Of a stretch of 64,000 nt of DNA, positions 1 to 7,996 are shown one piece after another. This DNA is from Nocardia macrotermitis (GTDB lineage Bacteria; Actinomycetota; Actinomycetes; Mycobacteriales; Mycobacteriaceae): assembly GCF_009604405.1 (NCBI RefSeq), contig NZ_WEGK01000020.1:1-64000 (forward strand). The letters are read 5' to 3'. A program made the translations under genes and the position numbers. The notes below the pieces were generated by a model that had not been told where the DNA came from, made no database searches, and saw nothing but the letters and a program-made list of their open reading frames with translations. Numbering within the stretch: position 1 is the stretch's first letter; each line of letters begins with the position of its first letter.

Positions 1-3000
1 TGACGGCCGCGTTCGGTGCGCCCGGGGTGCTGGTGATGTTGGAGAGGGGGTCGTAGGTGTAGTGCTCGGTGGGGGTGTTGTTGGTGGTGATGGTGGTGAT
101 TCGGCCGGCGGGGTCGAGGGTGTAGTCGCGGTGTTCGGGGGGTTGGTTGGGGCGGGTGGTGGTGTGGTGGGTGAGGTAGCCGTCGGGGCGCCAGGTGTAG
201 TTGTCGCGGCGGAGGATTCGGGAGGTGGGGCCTGGGTGGGTGCCGGGTGTGGTTGGGGCGGTGCGGTTTTCGTGGGGAGGTGGGGTGGGGGTTCGGGTGG
301 TTAGTTCGCGGTGGGTGATGTGGCCTGTGGGGGAGAGGGTTTGGTGGAGGGTGAGGGTGTCGAGGTGCCAGCCGGTGGGGCGGCCCAGGCGGTCGTGGGT
401 GAAGTTGATGGTGTGGTTGTCGGCGGTCATGGTGGTGACGCGGCCCGACGGGTCGTGGCCCCAGGTGGTGACCGCGCCTGAGGGGGTGCGGCGGGCGGTG
501 CGGCGGCCGTGGGGGTCGTAGGCGTATTGCGTCGGTGGCTGGTTGTCGATGCGTTGGGTGGTGAGTTGGCCTGCGGGGTTGTAGGTGAATTCGATTGTGT
601 GGGTGGGGTCTTGGCCGGTGCCGGAGGTGGCGGTGCGGACGCGGCCCAACAGGTCGTGGGTGTAGTGGAGGTATTCGCCGGTGTCGGCTTGGATGCGGAC
701 CAGGTTGCCCAGGGGGTCGTACCAGTGGCGGCGGGTGAGGCCGGTGGGGGTGGTGACGGTGGATACGCGGCCGCTCGGATCGTTGGCGTAGCGGGTGGTG
801 GCGCCGGTGTAATCGGTTTCGGCGGCGAGGTTTCCGGCGAGGTCGTAGGTGTAGGTCCAGGTTTGGGCGAGGGGGTTGGTGACGGTGGTGAGGCGGCGTT
901 CGCCGTCCCAGGTGTAGCGGGTGGTGGTGTGGTCTGGGTCGGTGCGGGCGGTCAGGAGGTCGAAAGCGCTGTAGTGGTAGCGGGTTTCGCCGCCTGCGCG
1001 GTCGGTGTGGGTCAGGAGGTTGCCTTCGCCGTCCCAGGTCCATTGTTCGTGGTGGCCGTCGGGGTCGGTGCGGCGCAACAGTTTTCCCTCGGGCGACCAT
1101 TCGTAGTGGGTGGTGTTGCCCAGGGCGTCGGTGACCGCGGTTTGGCGGCCCAGGTGGTCGCGTTCGATGTGGGTGGTTGCGCCGTCGGGGTCGGTGACGG
1201 TGGTCGGCATGCCCGCGTCGTCGACGTCGATAGTGGTTGTGGCGCTTGTGGATTCGGTGATGCTGGTGACCGCGCCGTGGTGGTCGTGGCGGAATTCGGT
1301 GCGGATTCCGGCTTCGTCGATCGTGGCGGTGAGGTTGCCGTGGGCGTCCCATTCCTGGTGGCGGGTGGAGCCGTCGGCGTCGGTGATGGTGGTGGGGCGG
1401 TTGCGGGCGGTGTAGTCGATCGTGATGGTGTGTTCGTCGGGGCGGGTGATCTTGGTCAGGTCGCCGTGGGTGTTGTAGCTGTAGCCGGTGTGGTTTCCGT
1501 CCGGTCCGGTGATGCGGACGGGTTTGCGGTTGCGGAGGTAGAGGGTGGTGGTGCGGCCGCCGAGGGGATCGATGAGGCCGGTGAGTTGGAGGTCGGAGGT
1601 GAATTCGTAGATGGTGGCCGCGCCGGTGGTGTCGGTGACGGTGGTGCGGTGGCCGGTGCCATCGGGGTAGGTGAAGTAGTCGAATTCGGCGCTCATGATC
1701 CCGCCGGTGCCGCGTTGGTGGGCGATGCGTCCGGCGGGGTCGTAGGTGTTGAGCATCGAGGTGTTGTTGGAATCGGTCCAGGACGTCATCCGGTGTTCGG
1801 TGTCGTAGGTGTAGGTGTAGGTTGCGCCGACGCCGTTGGTGACGGTGGTCAGATCCCCTGCCTGGTAACCGAATTCACGAACCCTCGTGACGATCTCATC
1901 GCTGTCGCCACGGCCACCGCTATCGGCATCGCTATCGTCACCAGCACCAGCACCAGCATCGCCACGGGCACGGGCATCGCCGTCGCCATTGGCATGGGCA
2001 TCGCTATCGCCGCTGCTATCGCTGTCGACATCGGCACCGCTATTGCCATTGCTATCCGCATCGGTACTGGAATGCCCGTCGCCACCGTGATCGCCATCGC
2101 CATCGCCATCGCCATCGGCACCGGCACCGGCAGCGCTGTCGCGATCGGCATTGGCATTGCGATCGGCATTGGCATTGCCATTGCTGTCGGCGTTGCCATC
2201 GCTGTCAGCATCGGTATTGGAATGCTCGTTGCCGTTGCCGTTGCCGTTGCCGTCGGCATCGGTACTGCGGTCGTTATTGGTACCGCCGTCGCTATCGGTA
2301 TTGGTGTGCTGGTCGGGGTCGGTGTTCGGTGGGGTGGTTGGTGGGTGGCCGATGACCGAGAGGGCGGTGATGCGGCCTTCGGCGGTGTCGATGCGGACGT
2401 GGTAGCCGCCGGAGTGGGTGATGTGGGTGGGGGTGCCGTCGGGGGTGTAGTGGAATTGGATCCAGTTGTGGTGGCGGTCGCTGATGCCGCTGATGGCGTA
2501 GTTGCCGAGTTGGACGTCCAGGCCGGCGAGGGCGGGTTCGGGTTCGAAGTGCCAGGTGATTTCGGCGGTGGGGTCGTGGACGCGGTAGCCGCCGGTGTCG
2601 GTGCGGGTCAGGGTCCAGTCGAGGCCGGGTTTGGTGGGGGTGACCGGGATTCCGGGTTCGGAGAGGGGATAGGGCAGCAGGATGCCGTCTTCGCCGACGA
2701 AGGTGATGGCGTTGGTTTCGGCGACGATGCGCATGTCGAGGGTGGCGGACCAAGATGGTCCGAACCAGCGGCCGTAGCGGTAGTTGGAGCGGTGTCGTCG
2801 TTTCAGGATCAGCGGGAGGATGCCGGGGAGTTCGAGGTCGGTTTCCGGGAGTAGGAATTCGCCGGTTGCGGCGTCGACGGGGTCTTTGCAGCTGGTGGTT
2901 TGGTCGTCGGTGCGGTTGTTCTCCGAGGTCGGTTTGGTGGCCTCGTCGCTGACGCCCTCGTCCTTGGTGGCGCGGTCGTGGGCGTTGTTGCTACTGGTGT

Positions 3001-3916
3001 CGTGGTTGCTGGTGTGGGTGTCGCTGTCGTGCGAGGAAGTAGAGGTGTCGGTGTCATGGGACGAGGTATGAGTGTCGGTGTCGTGTGAGGTGGTGTGGGT
3101 GTCGTGGCTGGTGGAGGCCGGTTTGGTGGTGGTGTGGGTGTCATGGGTGGTGGTGTGGCCGCGTTCTTTGAGGGCTTTTTTCAGGTCCTGCCAGATCGTT
3201 TTCAGCTTCTTCAGCAGGGGGGTGAGTTTTTTGAAGCTGGCGGCGAGTTTGGCGAACAGTTCCGAGATCGTGGTCACTGTTTTGGCGACGTAGGTGGTGG
3301 CTTGGGCGGCGACCAGGGGTGTGGCCGCCCCCAGGGTGAATACTTCTTCCGCGGCCCAGGAGGCGAGGTGGCCGATGGCTTGGGCGATGAGGTCGCGGAC
3401 GGTTTGGCGGACGAACGAGACGATCGCTCCGGCGAGTTCGACCGCGGAGGCGGCGGTGGAGGCGGCGTTGGCGGCGGTGGTGATCAGGCCGGTGGTGGTC
3501 GCGGCGTGGGTTTTGTATGCCTCGGCGGTGGCGCCGGTCCAGTCGGTGATGTCTTTCTCGACCGCGGATTTGTGTTGTTCGGCGGCTTGGGTGAGTGCGT
3601 TGGAGACGTTGGTCCAGGTCGTCGCGTAGGCGGTGATGGCGTCGGGGTCACCGGCGACCCAGTTCAGTGCTTTGCGGAGGGGTTCGACGTGTTCCATCAG
3701 GAAGCTGACCCCGTAGGAGGCCAGGGTGCCGATGGGGTCGATCACCAGTTGCGCGGTGTCCATCGCGGTGCTGGCGACGGTGAGTCCGGCTTCGATCCAG
3801 GATCCTGAGGAGATCGATTGGTGTAGTCCGGCAACGTCTTCGGCGATCGCGATGCCGGTGTACCACTGCGTCGAATCCTGCTTCTGCGCCACCAGCGGAT
3901 TGGTCTCAGTGCTCAT
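1..3916 (-). CDS. RHS-repeat protein with WXG100-like N-terminus (3' end cut by window)
   Basis: A large polymorphic-toxin-type protein; 1305 codons are visible and the frame is still open at base 1, so the C-terminal toxin domain lies outside the window. The ATG at 3916 follows a G-rich ribosome site (GGGGGGAA). Residues about 1-250 are Ala/Thr-rich helices with a WTGATAEAY motif, as in WXG100/Esx-type proteins, suggesting type VII secretion. A His-Asp-Thr-rich linker follows, then the DPVDAATGEF motif that opens the DUF6531 region of RHS proteins. Many YD repeats come next (for example YTYDTEHR, YEWSPEGK, YTYDPLSN). A 143-codon Asp/Gly/Asn/Ala-rich tract interrupts the N-terminal YD region. 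The role as an exported toxin used against competitors is inferred from family knowledge. No immunity gene can be assigned, because it would lie past the 3' end. Confidence 0.88.
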   Translation of the reverse strand, partial: MSTETNPLVAQKQDSTQWYTGIAIAEDVAGLHQSISSGSWIEAGLTVASTAMDTAQLVIDPIGTLASYGVSFLMEHVEPLRKALNWVAGDPDAITAYATTWTNVSNALTQAAEQHKSAVEKDITDWTGATAEAYKTHAATTTGLITTAANAASTAASAVELAGAIVSFVRQTVRDLIAQAIGHLASWAAEEVFTLGAATPLVAAQATTYVAKTVTTISELFAKLAASFKKLTPLLKKLKTIWQDLKKALKERGHTTTHDTHTTTKPASTSHDTHTTSHDTDTHTSSHDTDTSTSSHDSDTHTSNHDTSSNNAHDRATKDEGVSDEATKPTSENNRTDDQTTSCKDPVDAATGEFLLPETDLELPGILPLILKRRHRSNYRYGRWFGPSWSATLDMRIVAETNAITFVGEDGILLPYPLSEPGIPVTPTKPGLDWTLTRTDTGGYRVHDPTAEITWHFEPEPALAGLDVQLGNYAISGISDRHHNWIQFHYTPDGTPTHITHSGGYHVRIDTAEGRITALSVIGHPPTTPPNTDPDQHTNTDSDGGTNNDRSTDADGNGNGNGNEHSNTDADSDGNADSNGNANADRNANADRDSAAGAGADGDGDGDGDHGGDGHSSTDADSNGNSGADVDSDSSGDSDAHANGDGDARARGDAGAGAGDDSDADSGGRGDSDEIVTRVREFGYQAGDLTTVTNGVGATYTYTYDTEHRMTSWTDSNNTSMLNTYDPAGRIAHQRGTGGIMSAEFDYFTYPDGTGHRTTVTDTTGAATIYEFTSDLQLTGLIDPLGGRTTTLYLRNRKPVRITGPDGNHTGYSYNTHGDLTKITRPDEHTITIDYTARNRPTTITDADGSTRHQEWDAHGNLTATIDEAGIRTEFRHDHHGAVTSITESTSATTTIDVDDAGMPTTVTDPDGATTHIERDHLGRQTAVTDALGNTTHYEWSPEGKLLRRTDPDGHHEQWTWDGEGNLLTHTDRAGGETRYHYSAFDLLTARTDPDHTTTRYTWDGERRLTTVTNPLAQTWTYTYDLAGNLAAETDYTGATTRYANDPSGRVSTVTTPTGLTRRHWYDPLGNLVRIQADTGEYLHYTHDLLGRVRTATSGTGQDPTHTIEFTYNPAGQLTTQRIDNQPPTQYAYDPHGRRTARRTPSGAVTTWGHDPSGRVTTMTADNHTINFTHDRLGRPTGWHLDTLTLHQTLSPTGHITHRELTTRTPTPPPHENRTAPTTPGTHPGPTSRILRRDNYTWRPDGYLTHHTTTRPNQPPEHRDYTLDPAGRITTITTNNTPTEHYTYDPLSNITSTPGAPNAAV
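1896..2325 (-). repeat. In-frame low-complexity Asp/Gly/Asn/Ala/Ser tract in the RHS core
   Basis: On the plus strand this tract is built from GCCATCGC-like and GGCATTGG-like hexamers. In the RHS frame it reads as a run of D, G, N, A and S (for example DADGNGNGNGNG) for about 143 codons with no stop. It lies between the first RHS domain and the first YD repeats, where such proteins normally have no spacer. The simple codon set (GAT, GGC, AAT, GCC, AGC) differs from the flanking gene and suggests expansion by slippage. Confidence 0.85.
2976..3165 (-). repeat. His-Asp-Thr/Ser-rich linker in the RHS protein
   Basis: About 60 codons inside the RHS gene repeat the motif SHDTDTHTS with small changes. 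The tract separates the helical WXG100-like N-terminus from the RHS shell. It is probably a flexible or metal-binding spacer; no function can be assigned from sequence. Confidence 0.8.
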
Positions 3917-4289
3917 CGCATTCCCCCCGTGCCGCTATCCCGTACCTGCGCCCTCGTCACCGCTTCCAGCGTCGAGTGTTCAACAGGTAATATAGCCAAC
4001 CCTTGCAACATCTTTCGGGTCCGAAGTCGGAACTATCCAGGTCCGAGGTCGGTGCTCACAGCACCGCTGGATCCGCTGTCGATCCTCGCCGCCGCTTTCC
4101 TGATCATCCGGTCAGCGATTGCTACGGCTGGCCGCGAGGTTGCGCAGGTCGAACCCAGCTGCGCGGACTCAGGAGACCGCGGACGTTGGGCGCTATGGCT
4201 TTCTGGAACGTCCCGATGTGGTGAATACGTCGACTCGGGTCCGGCGTTGAACTTCGTGAGGTTCGCTCGGTCGCCAATTCTTGTTGGGA
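3917..4289. other. Intergenic region upstream of the RHS gene
   Basis: No gene is supported here. The stretch holds the RHS ribosome site and, at 4018-4052, two boxes that resemble the palindromes upstream of the XRE regulator. The rest looks non-coding. Confidence 0.6.
4018..4052. promoter_or_regulatory. Two TCCGA-type boxes upstream of the RHS gene
   Basis: GGTCCGAAGTCGGA (4018-4031) and AGGTCCGAGGTCGG (4039-4052) share the TCCGA/TCGGA half-sites of the palindromes at 5608-5680, but with a 2-nt spacer. They lie about 100 bp upstream of the RHS start codon. A shared regulator, the XRE protein, is an inference. Confidence 0.4.
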
Positions 4290-4469
4290 TCAGTCGAATT
4301 GGCTGTCTCGGATGCTGATGGTGAAGGCGTTCCACTCGTCGGTGTCGAAGACGAGTGTGGGGCCATCGGGATTCTTCGAGTCGCGGATGCCGACGTGTTG
4401 GGCTGTGAGCCAAGCGATCTCGACGCACTCCCGAGCCGAGCCGCTGTATGATGCCTCGAACCACTGCAC
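4290..4469 (-). CDS. DUF397 small protein, second copy
   Basis: About 59 residues. It is a clear paralog of the DUF397 protein encoded just upstream: both share the ECVEIAWL/ACVEVAWL segment, RDSKNPDGP, LVFDT and a final FD. The best start is a GTG at 4469, which gives a protein beginning at the conserved QWF motif; no ATG lies in frame after the previous stop, so the start is uncertain. DUF397 proteins pair with DUF5753 XRE regulators in actinobacteria and are thought to act as regulatory or antitoxin-like partners. It follows the first copy by about 32 bp, so it is probably in the same transcript. Confidence 0.7.
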   Translation of the reverse strand: MQWFEASYSGSARECVEIAWLTAQHVGIRDSKNPDGPTLVFDTDEWNAFTISIRDSQFD

Positions 4470-4501
4470 GTGGATGACAGATCGCGGTGATCCCTTGGAT
4501 G

Positions 4502-4699
4502 TCAGTCGAATTCGCCGCTTCGGATGCCGGTTGTGAAGGCCGTCCACTGCTCGGTGTCGAAGACGAGTGCCGGGCCATCGGGATTCTTGGAGTCTCGAAC
4601 GCCGACCTGACCAGCGGTGAGCCAGGCGACCTCGACGCAAGCCTCCTTGGCAGTGCTCAGGCTGGATTTGAACCACTGTGCATGGGATAGGTCCGTCAT
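4502..4699 (-). CDS. DUF397 small protein, first copy
   Basis: A complete 65-residue DUF397 protein with the family pattern: QWFKSSLS near the N-terminus, CVEVAWL, VRDSKNPDGP and a C-terminal WTAF segment. Its ATG overlaps the stop codon of the XRE regulator by 4 bp (4696-4699), so the two are translationally coupled. This XRE/DUF5753-DUF397 arrangement is very common in Streptomyces and Nocardia, where the small protein is thought to bind and modulate the regulator. The precise role here is unknown. Confidence 0.9.
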   Translation of the reverse strand: MTDLSHAQWFKSSLSTAKEACVEVAWLTAGQVGVRDSKNPDGPALVFDTEQWTAFTTGIRSGEFD

Positions 4700-5589
4700 G
4701 ACTCGTGCCTCCTCGCGACCTGCCTGAGCAGGCTTCGTGACTGTTGTTCATCCAGGGCGGCACCGCCCAACTCCGCGTGGATCTCCCGATAGCGTCCCAC
4801 ATCCTCAGGCTCCTCGAAAAACATTGTGCCGATTGCACCTTCGGTGTAGACGATGGGTGGCTCCGCCTGGAACCGAGGGCTATCGGCTGGGAACTCCAGG
4901 ATGATGTAAGGCGGCACGGCGATACCTCCGGCGGGTATGCTGGCCGAGAACGGCAGGACGCGTACGGTGAGGTTGGCGCGGGTACTCAGATCGGCGATAT
5001 GACGAAGCTGTTCAGCCATGACCGCGTGCGATCCGACTACTGTGTGCAGGACGGATTCGGTGAGGATGAACTCCGCTGATGCCGGGCTGCGTTGCCGGGT
5101 CAGGATCGAAGCGCGACGTATTCGGAGATCGACTCGACGTTGGACGTCTTCTGGAGTCTCATCCGGAAGATACTGGTGCTCAACGGCTTTCGCGTATCTC
5201 AAGGTCTGGAGCAGTCCTGGGACGACGAGCGGCTGATAGAACAACAGTCTCGATGCCCCCGCCTCCAACCCCAGGTACGTGTTGTACCCCGGAAACAGCA
5301 GATGCCGCGACGCCTGCCACCACGACTTCGTCGCCATCTGCTGGGCGAGCGCCTTCAACTCCTCGATCCGTTCGGCCCCGAGCTCGTACAGCTCCCCGAG
5401 GGCCTCGATATCTCTCAGTCTGACTTTGTCGTTCTGCCCCTTCTCGATTCGGCCGAGCGAGGTCTTCCCCATCTCCATGAGTTGGGCGGTGCGTTCCAGG
5501 GTGAACCCGGAGCCTTCGCGGGCGTCGCGGAGTGCGCGGCCGAGTTGGCGGCGCGGGAGGGTGGAACCGGGTTGATCGTCCTTCGTCAT
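4696..5589 (-). CDS. XRE-family regulator with DUF5753 domain
   Basis: 297 residues. Residues about 15-70 form a lambda-repressor-type helix-turn-helix (RRQLGRALRDAREGSGFTLE, then MEMGKTSLGRIEKGQN). The rest is the DUF5753 domain, recognisable by FYQPLVVPGLLQT and LTESVLHTVVG. Its length matches the family. It is coupled by a 4-bp overlap to a DUF397 gene, the usual partner. Three or four TCCGA-type palindromes lie 20-90 bp upstream of its ATG, which suggests that it represses its own transcription. It may also act on the RHS gene downstream, where similar boxes occur. Confidence 0.9.
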   Translation of the reverse strand: MTKDDQPGSTLPRRQLGRALRDAREGSGFTLERTAQLMEMGKTSLGRIEKGQNDKVRLRDIEALGELYELGAERIEELKALAQQMATKSWWQASRHLLFPGYNTYLGLEAGASRLLFYQPLVVPGLLQTLRYAKAVEHQYLPDETPEDVQRRVDLRIRRASILTRQRSPASAEFILTESVLHTVVGSHAVMAEQLRHIADLSTRANLTVRVLPFSASIPAGGIAVPPYIILEFPADSPRFQAEPPIVYTEGAIGTMFFEEPEDVGRYREIHAELGGAALDEQQSRSLLRQVARRHES

Positions 5590-5607
5590 GAGCTCCCCTT
5601 CTCGCTC

Positions 5608-5680
5608 GGTCCGAAATGCTCGGTCCGGATCGGACCTTTATTCGGTCCGAATCGGACTTTATTCTAGGGCGGATCGGACC
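5608..5680. promoter_or_regulatory. Cluster of TCCGA/TCGGA palindromes upstream of the XRE gene
   Basis: GGTCCGGATCGGACC (5622-5636, 6-bp arms, 3-bp spacer) and GTCCGAATCGGAC (5645-5657) are near-perfect palindromes. Half-sites GGTCCGA (5608-5614) and GGATCGGACC (5671-5680) flank them. Spacing is roughly two helical turns. These are likely operators for autoregulation of the XRE gene that starts at 5589. Confidence 0.65.
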
Positions 5681-5874
5681 AGACTCTGGGCCGATACGTG
5701 AATTCTTTCCGGCGAGGTTTCGCAACTGTCGCGATGTTGTTCGGCTGCCGCAGGATGGACGGCACGGTTCCGCAATTCGGATATCGCCCGATCGTGCTGT
5801 TAAGAGCTGGTCAGAGCGGGTGTCGAATTACTGGAATATCCATTTGATCAGATGCCGCAAGGGGAATGCGAGAA

Positions 5875-6213
5875 ATGCTGTTCTACACCGGAAGTGGAGA
5901 TGAGCTGGTGATTCCGTCGGGGGTGTGCGACCGTGCCGAACTGGAATTGTCCCATATGCTGATGCAGCAACATCACGTATGCCGAATGGACGGGTGCGCG
6001 TGGAAATGGGTCGCGTACGGCACGCTCGTCCATCACGGCCGCATCGTCCCGCCGGAATCGAGTCCGCGCCAGCGCGCCCACGCTCGCGGTATCGAATTCC
6101 CGGTCACCCCGGTGACATCGCCCGCGAATTCCCTTGAGCCACAAACCTTCCGGCATGTCCTGGATGCCCTGGACAAGCTGGCCGCCGATATGCGCGCGGA
6201 GGTGCGGAAGTGA
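5875..6213 (+). CDS. Hypothetical protein
   Basis: About 112 residues, with no domain I recognise. The ATG at 5875 is chosen because AAGGGGA (5859-5865) then sits 9 bases upstream; an ATG at 5866 would leave no spacer. The central part contains CRMDGCAWKWVAYGTLV with two cysteines, and the end is helical and charged. The stop overlaps the GTG start of the next gene (6210), so the two form an operon. Its promoter would lie in the same divergent region as the XRE operators. Confidence 0.6.
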   Translation: MLFYTGSGDELVIPSGVCDRAELELSHMLMQQHHVCRMDGCAWKWVAYGTLVHHGRIVPPESSPRQRAHARGIEFPVTPVTSPANSLEPQTFRHVLDALDKLAADMRAEVRK

Positions 6214-6560
6214 GCGCGGTGAACGCCTGGGAGGCGTTGTCCAGCATCATCACCGTGATCGCGGTGAGCGTCGCGGCCCTGCTCACCCTGGCCTGCCTCT
6301 GGCCCGAACCAGACCGCCGCCCACCGCACGCCCGCTCCCGCGCCCGAAACCCCTACGCCGGTATCCCGGCCCCGTGGCCCGCCCACTGGAGCTGCGACTT
6401 CCCCGGCCGCCCCCTGACCGTCGACGAAGCCCACCGCGCCATGCAACTCCACCGCGAACACGACTGTGCGAGAAAGAGAGTCGCCATGACCATGCTCGTA
6501 GCCGAGGGCCGCATCACCCCCGATTCCTCCCGCCACTACCGGCGGCGAGCGCGAGCGTGA
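6210..6560 (+). CDS. Small membrane protein, hypothetical
   Basis: 116 residues from a GTG that overlaps the preceding stop codon by 4 bp (6210-6213). Residues about 8-30 form one membrane segment (SSIITVIAVSVAALLTLACL). The cytoplasmic tail carries CDFPGRPLTVDEAHRAMQLH and ends Arg-rich. I do not recognise the family. A decayed copy of its 3' third lies at 8418-8528, so this sequence has been duplicated locally. Confidence 0.6.
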   Translation: MSAVNAWEALSSIITVIAVSVAALLTLACLWPEPDRRPPHARSRARNPYAGIPAPWPAHWSCDFPGRPLTVDEAHRAMQLHREHDCARKRVAMTMLVAEGRITPDSSRHYRRRARA

Positions 6561-6648
6561 CAGATGGATCGTGGGTGGAGATGTTCACCCCCGCACCGGC
6601 TGAGCCGTGGTCGTCGCCGAGTGCCCTTGGCCGCGAACAGGATTCCGG

Positions 6649-6951
6649 ATGAACTTCGCTCCGAATCGCCCTGCTTCGGCGATCGGATGGTTCACAATGG
6701 AGGAATCGATCGCCTTCCCCGAGAGCGGCATTCAGGTGTGCAACGGTGCGTTCGACAACGACCGGTACGGTTACGTATTCGCCGAGAAGGGCATCTACCA
6801 GAACCAATCATTCGGCGCGGGCACGGAGAATCGGTGGGTCGATCTGAGCGACGGCGGTGAGGTATCGGTGAAGCAGCTGCACTCGGACGGGACGACGACA
6901 TACGGAACCATCCGAGTGTCCCAGGTGGACAACGACTATCACCGTTGGTGA
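6649..6951 (+). CDS. Hypothetical protein
   Basis: About 100 residues from ATG 6649, with a weak AGGA upstream; ATG 6697 is an alternative start. The C-terminal half looks like a small beta-rich fold (YGYVFAEKGIYQNQSF, WVDLSDGGEVSVKQLH). No signal peptide is clear. It stops 6 bp from the convergent AraC gene. The family is not recognised; coding is supported mainly by the plausible amino-acid composition and codon use. Confidence 0.45.
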   Translation: MNFAPNRPASAIGWFTMEESIAFPESGIQVCNGAFDNDRYGYVFAEKGIYQNQSFGAGTENRWVDLSDGGEVSVKQLHSDGTTTYGTIRVSQVDNDYHRW

Positions 6952-6957
6952 GCGGCG

Positions 6958-7893
6958 TCAGCGGGCCGTGCTCCTCGCGCGTATCGTGTGGCGGTAGGCG
7001 CCGGGGGCCTGTCCGCGGTCGCGGCGGAAGGCGCGGCTGAAGGCGGGCAGGGAGGTGTAACCGACTGTGCGGGCGATGGTTTCGAGGGTGTCGTCGGTAT
7101 CGCGGAGGCGGAGGGCGGCGAGGTTCATGCGCCAGCGGGTGAGGTAGCTGCCGGGGGTTTCGCCCGCGACGGTGCGGAAGCGGCGGGCGAGGGTGGTGCG
7201 GGAGACGGCGAGTTCGGCGGCGAGCAGGTCGGTGGTCCAGGGGCGGGCGGGGTTCTGGTGGAGTTTGGTCATGGCGACGCCGACCAGTGGGTCGCTCAGC
7301 ACGGCGAGCCAGGAACCGTTCTGCTGCACCGGCTTTCGATCCAGCCAGACGCGGATCAGCTGGATCAGCAGGACGTCGATCAAGCGGTTGAGCACAACCG
7401 CGGTGGCCAGTTGCGGAGTCGCCAGTTCGCGGGCCAGCAGGCGCACGGTGTCGTCCAGACAGCTGCCGCCGTTGTCCGCGCGGATGTGCACCAGTTCCGG
7501 CAGCGAGGTCAGGACCTGCGTGGACACCACCGGGTCGTACTCGTAGCAGGCCCCGAGAATGTGGGTGCGGACCTCGCCCTCGCCGAGCCGCAGCACGCTC
7601 GCCTCGGCACGGGCGTGCTCGGCCCGGACCGAATCACACGGCCGCGCAAGGGCTTCCGAGCCGTCGCCGAGGGTGTGTTCGGACCCGGTCGGCAGCAGCA
7701 CGACGTCGCCGGGCATCAGCCGCACGGGTTCCCCGCCGGGCAGGCGCAACCACGCCGTGCCCGCGATGACGGCGTAGAACACGGCCGGACCGCTGTCGGG
7801 CCAGGACACCTTCCAGCTGTCGGCGGCCTCGATCCGCACCCCCAGCGAACCGCGGACCCCGGTGACGGTGAGCACATCGGCCAGCAGATCCAT
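6958..7893 (-). CDS. AraC-family regulator with cupin sensor domain
   Basis: 311 residues from ATG 7893; an upstream in-frame ATG at 7932 would add 13 residues. The N-terminal half is a cupin-type ligand domain (LRLPGGEPVRLMPGDVVLLP, GSEHTLGDG), of the sort found in AraC regulators next to oxidoreductase genes. The C-terminal 100 residues hold two AraC helix-turn-helix motifs (ELAVSRTTLARRFRTVAGET and IARTVGYTSLPAFSRAFRR). It is divergent from the deazaflavin-type oxidoreductase gene at 7997, about 100 bp away, and probably controls it. The ligand is unknown. Confidence 0.9.
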   Translation of the reverse strand: MDLLADVLTVTGVRGSLGVRIEAADSWKVSWPDSGPAVFYAVIAGTAWLRLPGGEPVRLMPGDVVLLPTGSEHTLGDGSEALARPCDSVRAEHARAEASVLRLGEGEVRTHILGACYEYDPVVSTQVLTSLPELVHIRADNGGSCLDDTVRLLARELATPQLATAVVLNRLIDVLLIQLIRVWLDRKPVQQNGSWLAVLSDPLVGVAMTKLHQNPARPWTTDLLAAELAVSRTTLARRFRTVAGETPGSYLTRWRMNLAALRLRDTDDTLETIARTVGYTSLPAFSRAFRRDRGQAPGAYRHTIRARSTAR

Positions 7894-7996
7894 ATATCCG
7901 ACAGTACCGACGATCTGGATCCGGTGAAACAAACAGCTAGCTTTTCGGCTGTTTCAGTCATCGCTACGGTCGCTGCACGCCCATATTGTGGTGTTC

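Noticed and set aside
509..2854. Long plus-strand open frame (781 codons) opposite the RHS gene
   Set aside because: It is the complement of the YD repeats and the low-complexity tract, has a Gly/Val-rich composition, no domain and no ribosome site.
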